Below are positions 1 to 6,141 of a DNA stretch of 6,141 nt, one piece after another. A program made the translations under genes and the position numbers. This DNA is from Planctomycetota bacterium (GTDB lineage Bacteria; Planctomycetota; Phycisphaerae; Sedimentisphaerales; Anaerohalosphaeraceae). The notes below the pieces were generated by a model that ran no database searches, had not been told where the DNA came from, and was given only the letters and a program-made list of their open reading frames with translations. The DNA lies in contig DAOVVQ010000234.1 in the NCBI GenBank assembly GCA_030637065.1, forward strand, positions 1-6,141. Direction: 5' to 3'. Positions within the stretch are counted from its first letter, which is position 1. Each line of letters starts with the position of its first letter.

Positions 1-2577
1 AACGGAAGGCTAAACAATACGTTCGAGGAGGGGATGGCGTTTCTGACGGTCGATTCGATACCCGACAAATGGGTGCTGACCGCCCGCGACGCCTTTAACG
101 GTGTGCTTTTGTGGAAGATACCGATGCCCAAATGGGGGCCGGACCAATGGAAGAATCCAAGCCTTCGGAGCATTCCGCCGACGGTGCCCAGACGCCTCGT
201 CGCCGATGGCGACCGGGTCTTTATAACACTCGGATATGACCAGCCCGTTTCGGTCCTCGACGCCGCGACCGGAAAGGTGCTGACCCAATACAAGCAGGCC
301 CGATCGCCGCAGGAAATGCGACTTTCAGGCGGTGCCCTCATCATACGAAACGGCGACAACGAAATATTAGCTATCGACACACAAACCGGAAAAACGATCT
401 GGAAGGTTGAGGGTAAGATCAAGACGTTGTCTCTGGCTGCGAAAAACGGAAAGGTCTTCTACCAGGCAGGCGAAACGCTTTTTTGCGTCGAGATAAAAAG
501 CGGCAAAAAGTTGTGGCAAACACCTCACAAACCGTCGGTTTCGCTGCTTGTCGCCGGCGAGGACAGGATCGTGACCCTGAGCAAAAATGGACTCGATGCA
601 TTCTCCACAGATACAGGCAAATCGCTTTGGAATGCCAATGGCCCCGTCAGCAAGACGGAGTTCTTTATTGCAAATGATCTCTTGTGGCATTGGGAAGGTG
701 ATAGTATCGTCGGGCGGGATCTGCGATCGGGAGGGATCGTCCAAAGACCCAACACCGACGACGTATTTACCCCCGGCCATCACTTTAGATGCTATCAAAG
801 CAAGGCGACGGAGAATTTTCTCATCACACCCAACCGCGGCGTTGAATTCGTCAGCCTTACCGGCGGGGAAAACACACAGAATGACTGGATGCGAGGCGCG
901 TGCAGATACGGGGTAATACCCGCAAACGGACTGCTCTACGTCCCGCCGCACCCATGCTTCTGCTACCCCGGAGTACTGCTGACAGGCCTCAACGCCTTAG
1001 CCCCGGAGGCAACAACAAATGTGGAAAAGACATCTAACAAAAACAGATTACAACGTGGCCCGGCCTACAAAAAAATATCAAATATAAAATATAAAATATC
1101 AAATCGAAATGCCTGGCCGACCTATCGCCACGATGCGCAGCGAAGTGGAGCGACGGCTTCCAAAGTCGGCCCAACCGTTCAAACTAAATGGAACATAAGC
1201 CTTCCCGGACCGCTGACGCCACCGGTTTCCGCAGGCGACAAGGTATTCGTCGCAGCCAAAGACGAGCACACGCTTTACGCACTGGCTGTGAGCGACGGAA
1301 GCGCACGCTGGCATTATACCGCCGGAGGCAGGATCGATTCACCGCCGACCATACATGGCGAAACAATCCTGTTTGGCAGCGCCGACGGACACGTCTACTG
1401 CCTGCAAGCCTCAGACGGACGATTAGCCTGGCGATTCAGAGCAGCGCCTACCAATCGGAAGATCATCGCCTTCGGCCAGTTGGAATCACCGTGGCGGGTC
1501 CATGGGAGCGTCCTTATTAAGGACGGCCTGGCCTACTGCACTGCGGGACGTTCGACCCATCTTGACGGCGGCATTTACGTTTTCGCCCTCGATCCCGGCA
1601 CCGGCGCCGTCAGGCACAAAACAGTTCTCGATACATGGGCAAGGACGCGAGAGGACGCGGAAAATAAGCCGTTCGTGCCCGGATACCACATAGAGGGTGC
1701 AAATTCGGATATCCTCGTTAGCGGAGGCGACTACATCTATTTCGGACAGTTCAAGCTCGACAGCCGCCTGCAAGTGCAGGAAGTCCCCTACACAATGCCG
1801 GACCCGGACAAGAAAATCGTCGCGATGGACCTGTCCGATCAGCCCTTCACCGTCCCGGATGAGCAGCCCGACAAGGATTATGAGGACCACCAGCGACAAT
1901 GGATCGAGCGGGTTCAGCCGAAACTGTTAGCCGAACTCAACGCAGCCCACGGAGGATACAGCTTAGGCCAGCGGCGGATGGGTCGCCACCTGATATCCAC
2001 GGGCGGTTTTCTCGACGATTCGTGGTTCAACCGAACGTATTGGATGTACGCCGACAACTGGCCCGGCTATTATCTGGCACATCGCGGGGCAAAAACCGGC
2101 CAACTGCTCGTAGTCGGCCCGGACAGAACCTACGCCGTGCAGGCATTCCCATCCAGGGGTATGCAGAGTCCGCTGTTTACACCCGGCGACAAGGGCTACC
2201 TGCTCGTCGCCGACGATAACGATACCGAGCCGATATTGGACGACAGGACATGGGGCACGACGAAAGGCTGGGGCTATATGCGAAGCGATCTGCCCGTGTG
2301 GCACGATTGGCTGAGCGTTCGGATCCGGGCGATGGTGCTGGCCGGGAATACACTGTTCATCGCAGGCCCGCCGGACGTAGTCGACGCCGGTGACCCGATG
2401 GCCGCATTCGAGGGACGCAGGGGCGGGCTGCTCTGGGCCATGTCGGAAAAAGATGGCAAAATAATTTCCAAATGCAAACTCGACGCCCCGCCCGTATTCG
2501 ACGGCATGATCGCCGCTGGCGGGAAATTGTTTATTTCAACGACTAATGGAAACGTGATCTGTTTTATTGGAGAGTAA
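1..2577 (+). CDS. Large PQQ-like beta-propeller repeat protein (paralog A), 5'-truncated by the window edge
   Basis: The frame is open from base 1 to the TAA at 2575-2577, giving 858 codons. The first in-frame ATG (34) is internal. Codons before it (N-G-R-L-N-N-T-F-E-E-G) align without gaps to G-G-R-T-F-Y-I-V-D-E-A of paralog B, and ARDAFNG at 82-102 matches B residues 224-230, so roughly 200 N-terminal residues should lie upstream. The visible part holds a first propeller module (to about 1000), a linker with an AT-rich repeat (1073-1104), and a second module starting at WPTYRHDA (1114). Propeller strands of the D-x-x-(S/T/D)G-(K/R)-x-x-W type recur, e.g. IDTQTGKTIW, VEIKSGKKLW, FSTDTGKSLW and LQASDGRLAW. 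A conserved HH-x-R-C-Y and C-x17-C-x-C set (about 778-963) is shared with B. A region of about 70 charged residues (1774-1983) is absent from B. The family resembles BamB/quinoprotein folds, but I see no proof of PQQ binding and the role is unknown. Export is inferred from paralog B only. Confidence 0.9.
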   Translation, partial: NGRLNNTFEEGMAFLTVDSIPDKWVLTARDAFNGVLLWKIPMPKWGPDQWKNPSLRSIPPTVPRRLVADGDRVFITLGYDQPVSVLDAATGKVLTQYKQARSPQEMRLSGGALIIRNGDNEILAIDTQTGKTIWKVEGKIKTLSLAAKNGKVFYQAGETLFCVEIKSGKKLWQTPHKPSVSLLVAGEDRIVTLSKNGLDAFSTDTGKSLWNANGPVSKTEFFIANDLLWHWEGDSIVGRDLRSGGIVQRPNTDDVFTPGHHFRCYQSKATENFLITPNRGVEFVSLTGGENTQNDWMRGACRYGVIPANGLLYVPPHPCFCYPGVLLTGLNALAPEATTNVEKTSNKNRLQRGPAYKKISNIKYKISNRNAWPTYRHDAQRSGATASKVGPTVQTKWNISLPGPLTPPVSAGDKVFVAAKDEHTLYALAVSDGSARWHYTAGGRIDSPPTIHGETILFGSADGHVYCLQASDGRLAWRFRAAPTNRKIIAFGQLESPWRVHGSVLIKDGLAYCTAGRSTHLDGGIYVFALDPGTGAVRHKTVLDTWARTREDAENKPFVPGYHIEGANSDILVSGGDYIYFGQFKLDSRLQVQEVPYTMPDPDKKIVAMDLSDQPFTVPDEQPDKDYEDHQRQWIERVQPKLLAELNAAHGGYSLGQRRMGRHLISTGGFLDDSWFNRTYWMYADNWPGYYLAHRGAKTGQLLVVGPDRTYAVQAFPSRGMQSPLFTPGDKGYLLVADDNDTEPILDDRTWGTTKGWGYMRSDLPVWHDWLSVRIRAMVLAGNTLFIAGPPDVVDAGDPMAAFEGRRGGLLWAMSEKDGKIISKCKLDAPPVFDGMIAAGGKLFISTTNGNVICFIGE
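1073..1104 (+). repeat. AT-rich heptanucleotide tandem repeat inside gene A, copy 1
   Basis: Four head-to-tail 7-mers are visible: AAATATC (1073-1079), AAATATA (1080-1086), AAATATA (1087-1093) and AAATATC (1094-1100), followed by a partial AAAT. The tract is almost pure A/T inside a GC-rich gene and is translated as part of K-I-S-N-I-K-Y-K-I-S-N, the linker just before the WPTYRHDA motif that opens the second propeller module. A near-identical tract lies at the equivalent position of gene B (4433-4464), exactly 3360 bases downstream and in the same reading frame. It resembles in kind the short tandem heptamer repeats known from cyanobacteria (STRR), though the unit sequence is different. Confidence 0.9.
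2569..2574 (+). promoter_or_regulatory. Shine-Dalgarno site of gene B, inside the end of gene A
   Basis: GGAGAG ends six bases before the ATG at 2581 and overlaps the final sense codons of gene A, whose TAA is at 2575-2577. The placement fixes the start of gene B and implies that ribosomes finishing A can readily start B. Confidence 0.8.
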
Positions 2578-2580
2578 AAA

Positions 2581-5500
2581 ATGAGACGAATAGCTTTTGT
2601 TTTGGCGGTTATGCTAATGGTAGCGGGTTCGGCTGTGGCCGGGTCCGGCAAGGACATTGTCGCGGCATCAGGTGTAAAGGGCGGTGTGATCGTGCATATA
2701 GGCTGTGGCGACGGTAAACTTACCGCCGAGCTGCGCGTAAATGACCGCTATCTCGTCCACGGACTGGACACAAACCCGGTCAATGTCGACAAGGCACGCG
2801 AGTATCTCCGGTCGCACAGCAAATACGGCAAGGTTTCCGCTGCCCGGCTCACCGGCAGCCGCCTGCCCTATACGGATAACCTCGTCAACCTCATCGTATC
2901 CGAAAGCCCCAGCCGGATCGCCATGGCCGAAATGATGCGTGTCCTGGCCCCTGGCGGCGCTACCTACCTTAAGAAAAACGGCAAATGGACCAAAACCGTA
3001 AAACCCCGACCCGGCAACATCGACGAATGGACGCATTTTCTCCACGGGCCCGACAATAACGCCGTCGCAGCCGACAGCGTAGCGGCAAACCCCCGCTCGA
3101 TCCAGTGGGTCTCCGGGCCAAGATGGGGCAGAAGCCACGAGGAACTCGCCAGCATGAGCACAGCCGTCACCGCAGGCGGACGCACATTTTACATCGTCGA
3201 CGAGGCCCCCCTCGTCTCGATCCGCTACACGGGCGATTGGAAGCTCGTCGCCCGCGACGCATTTAACGGCACGCTGCTCTGGAAGAAGGATATCCCGCTC
3301 TGGAACGACCATCTGCGGCACTTCCGCTCCGGGCCGGTCCACCTGCACCGCAGGCTCGTAGCCGTCGGCGACAGGGTTTTCGTCACATTAGGCCTCGACG
3401 CCGCTGTAAGCTGCTTCGATGCGGCAACGGGCAAGACCCTGAACGTCTACAAAGGCACCGAGCACACCGAAGAGATTCTCGTCGTTGACGGCGTTTTGTA
3501 CCTGGCAGCCGGAACTTCCGAAGCCAATCGCCTCGGCGGCGGCCTCTACGAACGCGGCGAACCTAAGCCGACCGATTTTCGATGCATCATGGCCGTCAAT
3601 GTCGACACCGGCAGGCAGTTATGGAAAAACAAATTCGGCAGCAATGAAACCCTCCTGCCGCTGACCTTAGCCGTCAGGGATGGCAGTGTCTATTACCAAA
3701 GCACCGCCGGCATTGTCCGTCTCGACAGCCGCTCGGGCAAAGAGATATGGACGGCCCCGCGACAGACGATCGCCAAGCGAATGGGCTTTCTCGCACCGAC
3801 ACTCGTCGTTACAGACGACATCGTCCTGAATGCCGACAGGACCCTGACATCCAAGGATCCCGCCGCCGACCAGTCCGGCGGTGTCGTCCAGTGGGGCGTT
3901 CACGGCTGGAATGAGGACGGATTTGCGCGAAAGGGCAAAAACGCCGTAATCGCATATTCGGTCAAAGACGGACGCCAGCTCTGGATCGCAGAAGCCACCG
4001 AGGGCTACAATTCGCCCGTAGACATCTTCGTCGTAGGCCAGACCGTATGGATCGGAGCCGAATACAAAGGCTACGACCTGAGGACCGGCAAGCTGAAGAA
4101 GGAACTCGAATGGAAAGGCGACGCCGTCGGCATGAGCCATCATCGATGCTACCGCAACAAGGCCACCGAAGACTACATCTTCACCGGCAGAAGCGGCGTC
4201 GAAGTCGTCAGCTACGAAGATGGCTGGCAGACGAACAACAGTTGGCTCCGCGGAACATGCCAATACGGGATCATGCCCGGCAACGGCATGTTATACGTCC
4301 CGCCGGACGCCTGCGGATGTTTCCCCAAGGTAAGGACCCCAGGCTTCTTCGCAGCCGCACCAAAAAGAGGCCCAGACCTAAGAATGCCATTCGGTAATAA
4401 GGCACGCCTCGAAAAAGGCCCGGCATACAACAAAATATCAAATATCAAATATAAAATATCAAATCGTGAGGGTTGGCCGACATATCGCCACGACGCCGCC
4501 CGAAGCGGCGCAGCATCGACGCGCATCCCTTCATCATTGAAAAAGGCATGGTCCGTCCCCATCGGCGGCAAACTAACCCAGCCAGTCATCTCAGACGGCA
4601 CGGTCTTCGTCGCCTCGATCGACACCCACACCGTCAGCGCGATGAACGCCGACTCCGGCAGAGAGCTTTGGACCTACACCGCCGGCGGAAGGATCGACAG
4701 CTCCCCGACCCTGCACAAGGGCATGGTCCTGTTCGGCTGTGCCGACGGCTGGGTGTATTCGCTCAGGGCAACCGACGGCAGGCTCGTCTGGCGATTCCTC
4801 GCGGCACCCGAGCAGCGATTAGTCTCGGCATTCGGCCAACTCGAATCGACATGGCCCGTCCACGGATCGGTACTCGTCCAAAACGACACCCTATACGCAA
4901 CCGCAGGCCGCTCGACCTATCTCGACGGCGGGATCGTACTCTACAGGATCGACCCGGCAACCGGCAGGGAACTGTCAAGGACCGTAACATCGACCCTCGA
5001 CCCCGATACGGGCAAACAAATAGGCAAAGAAGGCAGCGGTGCCGGTCTGAGATTCGACATGGAAGGGACCACCTCCGACATACTCTCAGGCGACGGCGAT
5101 TCCGTATTCCTGAAACACTACCATTTCGACGCAAAAGGCAAGCAGACCGATGCCGAAAAGCCCCACCTCTTCGCGATGACCGGCTTTCTCGGCGAGGAAT
5201 GGTTCGTTCGGTCATACTGGCTGATAGGAACGACCACCGGAGCGGGATGGGGCGGATGGGCGAGCGCCGCGAGCCAGGCACCCTTCGGCAGAATACTGTC
5301 CGTCGGCAACGACCGCGTCTACGGCTACGGAAGAACAGAGATCCAAAGCGGCGCAACAGGCCACAAAGCCGACGCCTACCACCTCTTCGCAAAGGAAAAA
5401 CTGTTCACATCCACAAAGCCCCTGCCAAAGGCCCCAAGAGGCCAGCCAGCCACACGAACATCCAGACCTAAACCGCCGGAAACCTACTGGTCCGACGGCG

Positions 5501-5799
5501 AATCGCTGATGGTAAGGGCAATGGCGCTGGCAGGCGATAAACTCGTAGTGGCAGGCCCCACCGATCCGGGCGAAAAACGCGAGGATATGCTCGCATTCGC
5601 AAACGAAAAAGAGGCGTTAGCCGCATTCACAGGCCAAAAGGGCGTATACCTCCGCGTAGTCTCAGCCAAAGACGGAAAAACACTCTCCGAACTGAAATTA
5701 GACGCAATACCAGCCTTCGATGCAATAGCCGCCGCCAACAACCGAATATACTTAGCCGATACCGACGGAAATCTGATCTGCCTGGCTGGCGACAAATAA
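2581..5799 (+). CDS. Exported methyltransferase-like/PQQ-like beta-propeller fusion protein (paralog B)
   Basis: Complete gene of 1072 residues, with its start supported by GGAGAG six bases upstream. Residues 1-20 form a Sec signal peptide: MRR, a hydrophobic core, then A-V-A before G21; there is no lipobox Cys. Residues about 25-131 look like a class I SAM-methyltransferase N-terminal half: VHIGCGDG (motif I, 38-45), acidic D63 in HGLDTNP, and EMMRVLAPGG (117-126). No clear catalytic motif or C-terminal half is seen. DEWTHFLHGPDNNAVA (148-163) and QWVSGPRWGRSHE (175-187) precede the first propeller module, which contains ARDAFNG (224-230). H520, H521, C523, C560, C578 and C580 match conserved positions in paralog A. 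The linker KISNIKYKISN leads to WPTYRHDA (from W632) and the second module with DGRLVWRF, AFGQLES and GFLGEEWF. A Pro/Lys/Arg-rich loop lies near 940-970. The protein is probably periplasmic or otherwise extracytoplasmic. Neither the reaction nor PQQ binding can be shown; the gene may be mis-annotated as a dehydrogenase or as BamB. Confidence 0.92.
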   Translation: MRRIAFVLAVMLMVAGSAVAGSGKDIVAASGVKGGVIVHIGCGDGKLTAELRVNDRYLVHGLDTNPVNVDKAREYLRSHSKYGKVSAARLTGSRLPYTDNLVNLIVSESPSRIAMAEMMRVLAPGGATYLKKNGKWTKTVKPRPGNIDEWTHFLHGPDNNAVAADSVAANPRSIQWVSGPRWGRSHEELASMSTAVTAGGRTFYIVDEAPLVSIRYTGDWKLVARDAFNGTLLWKKDIPLWNDHLRHFRSGPVHLHRRLVAVGDRVFVTLGLDAAVSCFDAATGKTLNVYKGTEHTEEILVVDGVLYLAAGTSEANRLGGGLYERGEPKPTDFRCIMAVNVDTGRQLWKNKFGSNETLLPLTLAVRDGSVYYQSTAGIVRLDSRSGKEIWTAPRQTIAKRMGFLAPTLVVTDDIVLNADRTLTSKDPAADQSGGVVQWGVHGWNEDGFARKGKNAVIAYSVKDGRQLWIAEATEGYNSPVDIFVVGQTVWIGAEYKGYDLRTGKLKKELEWKGDAVGMSHHRCYRNKATEDYIFTGRSGVEVVSYEDGWQTNNSWLRGTCQYGIMPGNGMLYVPPDACGCFPKVRTPGFFAAAPKRGPDLRMPFGNKARLEKGPAYNKISNIKYKISNREGWPTYRHDAARSGAASTRIPSSLKKAWSVPIGGKLTQPVISDGTVFVASIDTHTVSAMNADSGRELWTYTAGGRIDSSPTLHKGMVLFGCADGWVYSLRATDGRLVWRFLAAPEQRLVSAFGQLESTWPVHGSVLVQNDTLYATAGRSTYLDGGIVLYRIDPATGRELSRTVTSTLDPDTGKQIGKEGSGAGLRFDMEGTTSDILSGDGDSVFLKHYHFDAKGKQTDAEKPHLFAMTGFLGEEWFVRSYWLIGTTTGAGWGGWASAASQAPFGRILSVGNDRVYGYGRTEIQSGATGHKADAYHLFAKEKLFTSTKPLPKAPRGQPATRTSRPKPPETYWSDGESLMVRAMALAGDKLVVAGPTDPGEKREDMLAFANEKEALAAFTGQKGVYLRVVSAKDGKTLSELKLDAIPAFDAIAAANNRIYLADTDGNLICLAGDK
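4433..4464 (+). repeat. AT-rich heptanucleotide tandem repeat inside gene B, copy 2
   Basis: Units are AAATATC (4433-4439), AAATATC (4440-4446), AAATATA (4447-4453) and AAATATC (4454-4460), followed by a partial AAAT. Within the repeat only one base differs from the copy in gene A (1086 versus 4446). Over the wider 50-base block 1057-1106 versus 4417-4466 I count 3 mismatches, whereas the 30 bases just upstream of the block are essentially unalignable between the genes. It encodes the same K-I-S-N-I-K-Y-K-I-S-N linker between the propeller modules. Confidence 0.9.
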
Positions 5800-5843
5800 T
5801 GCCCCAAATCCCATCGCTTGCGTGGGCATGTCGTCCGCCCAAA

Positions 5844-5867
5844 CATGCTTGTGCAAGCACAAGCATG
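5844..5867. repeat. Perfect palindromic hairpin between gene B and the prenyltransferase gene
   Basis: The arms CATGCTTGTG (5844-5853) and CACAAGCATG (5858-5867) are exact reverse complements around a CAAG loop; the inner C/G pair could extend the stem to 11 bp. No T-run follows on either strand, so it is not a standard intrinsic terminator. It lies 45 bases after the stop of gene B, so a role in 3'-end formation or mRNA stabilisation is possible. A weaker TGGGC/GCCCA pair (5823-5827 with 5837-5841) lies just upstream. The block could instead be one copy of a dispersed palindromic repeat. Confidence 0.6.
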
Positions 5868-5894
5868 GCACCGAACGCATTATTTAAAGGGGAC

Positions 5895-5903
5895 TGGTAT
5901 AAG
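5895..5903 (+). promoter_or_regulatory. Possible extended -10 promoter for the prenyltransferase gene
   Basis: TG (5895-5896), one base, then TATAAG (5898-5903) fits an extended -10 element with five of six consensus bases. No good -35 hexamer is seen about 17 bases upstream, which is tolerated for extended -10 promoters. Transcription would begin near 5910 and leave a leader of about 26 bases. It sits downstream of the hairpin, consistent with a new transcription unit. Sigma-factor preferences in this organism are unknown, so this is tentative. Confidence 0.3.
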
Positions 5904-5925
5904 ATCACACTTGCCATTTTTTTAT

Positions 5926-5929
5926 GGAG
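5926..5929 (+). promoter_or_regulatory. Shine-Dalgarno site choosing the ATG at 5936
   Basis: GGAG is followed by a six-base spacer and ATG at 5936-5938. An in-frame ATG at 5924 overlaps this site and has no Shine-Dalgarno sequence of its own at a proper distance, so 5936 is the preferred start. Confidence 0.7.
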
Positions 5930-5935
5930 CAAGCA

Positions 5936-6141
5936 ATGAAGACTGCGAGGCTGGCCCTCTGGTTCCAGGAACTCCGGGCCCCTTTTTTTACTGCGAGCAT
6001 TATACCCGTTCTGGTCGGGACCGCCCTGGCATACTGTGCAGCCGGTGTTTTTCATCCCGGTTTGTTCGTCCTGGCTCTGTTCGGCATGGTCGCGATCCAT
6101 GCGGGGGCGAATATCGCCAACGATTACTTCGACCACACCTC
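5936..6141 (+). CDS. UbiA-family prenyltransferase (MenA-like), N-terminal 68 residues, truncated by the window edge
   Basis: The visible protein begins MKTARLALWFQELRAPFFTA and is open to the window end. UbiA-family enzymes are integral membrane proteins that transfer a polyprenyl chain from its diphosphate onto an aromatic or other acceptor. The evidence here is the N-terminal W-F-x-E-L-R-A-P-F element, a first hydrophobic segment (about residues 17-36, with P-V-L-V-G-T-A-L-A), a second one (about 42-60), and N62-D63-Y64-F65-D66, the start of the first Asp-rich Mg-diphosphate motif (NDxxDxxxD). The pattern is closest, from memory, to MenA-type 1,4-dihydroxy-2-naphthoate prenyltransferases of menaquinone synthesis. 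Other UbiA members (ubiquinone, heme O, archaeal-type lipid enzymes) cannot be excluded from a fragment, so no symbol is given. The gene follows gene B by 136 bases, with a hairpin and a possible promoter between, so it is probably expressed separately. Confidence 0.85.
   Translation, partial: MKTARLALWFQELRAPFFTASIIPVLVGTALAYCAAGVFHPGLFVLALFGMVAIHAGANIANDYFDHT

Noticed and set aside
34..36. ATG with an AGGAGG just upstream as the true start of gene A
   Set aside because: The spacing is too short, and homology to paralog B extends upstream through an open frame to the window edge.
4763..5392. Minus-strand open frame of 209 codons opposite gene B
   Set aside because: Arg/Cys-rich composition, no recognisable motif and no ribosome site; it is an antisense shadow of gene B.
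4473..5471. Long + strand open frame of 332 codons overlapping gene B in another frame
   Set aside because: Its product is extremely Arg/Pro/His-rich with no domain, as expected from a shadow frame of GC-rich coding sequence. Gene B in this region carries clear conserved propeller motifs.
1..5799. Annotation of genes A and B as PQQ-dependent alcohol dehydrogenases or BamB
   Set aside because: Only the propeller-blade repeats are shared. There is no recognisable PQQ-binding or catalytic signature and no CxxCH heme site, and the length and N-terminal domain of B differ from both families.
5917..5923. Run of seven T as an intrinsic terminator
   Set aside because: No stable GC-rich stem directly precedes it, only a weak TGG/CCA match, and it lies immediately before the ribosome site of the next gene.
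5924..5926. In-frame ATG as an alternative start of the prenyltransferase
   Set aside because: It overlaps the GGAG site that serves the ATG at 5936 and has no ribosome site of its own; it would add only four residues.
5627..6136. Minus-strand open frame spanning the end of gene B, the intergenic gap and the prenyltransferase start
   Set aside because: It lies opposite two well-supported genes, has no family features, and its predicted peptide changes character across the gap.

Overview
The window shows two very large, closely spaced, same-strand paralogous genes for PQQ-like beta-propeller proteins, followed by a 136-nt intergenic region and the start of a UbiA-family prenyltransferase gene. 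The sequence signatures in the propeller proteins are ones I associate from memory with Planctomycetota, especially Phycisphaerae-type lineages, and related PVC bacteria. They include DEWTH-FLHGPDNNAVA, ARDAFNG-LLWK, HH-RCY-KATE, WPTYRHDA-RSGA and AFGQLES-W-VHGSVL. The taxonomic call is therefore an inference from protein family, not from a marker gene.

Layout: (1) bases 1-2577 hold the 3' part of propeller gene A. Its true start lies upstream of the window. (2) Only three bases separate its stop from the ATG of propeller gene B (2581-5799). The Shine-Dalgarno sequence of B lies inside the last codons of A, so the two are almost certainly co-transcribed and probably translationally coupled. 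B is complete: a Sec signal peptide, a short class I SAM-methyltransferase-like domain, the DEWTH signature, and two propeller modules. (3) Bases 5800-5935 hold a perfect palindromic hairpin, a possible extended -10 promoter and a Shine-Dalgarno sequence. (4) From 5936 to the window end is the N-terminus of a membrane prenyltransferase of the MenA/UbiA type.

How the genes work together: A and B are best read as a tandem duplication making two large exported proteins that probably act in the same extracytoplasmic compartment. Their substrate is unknown, and nothing in the sequence shows that they bind PQQ. The prenyltransferase appears to be a separate unit, likely for quinone or other prenyl-lipid synthesis.

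Most notable points: an exported, apparently minimal methyltransferase fold fused to the propellers; an AT-rich heptanucleotide tandem repeat (AAATATM)4 kept in frame at the same position in both paralogs, in the linker joining the two propeller modules; and a conserved His/Cys cluster just before that linker.
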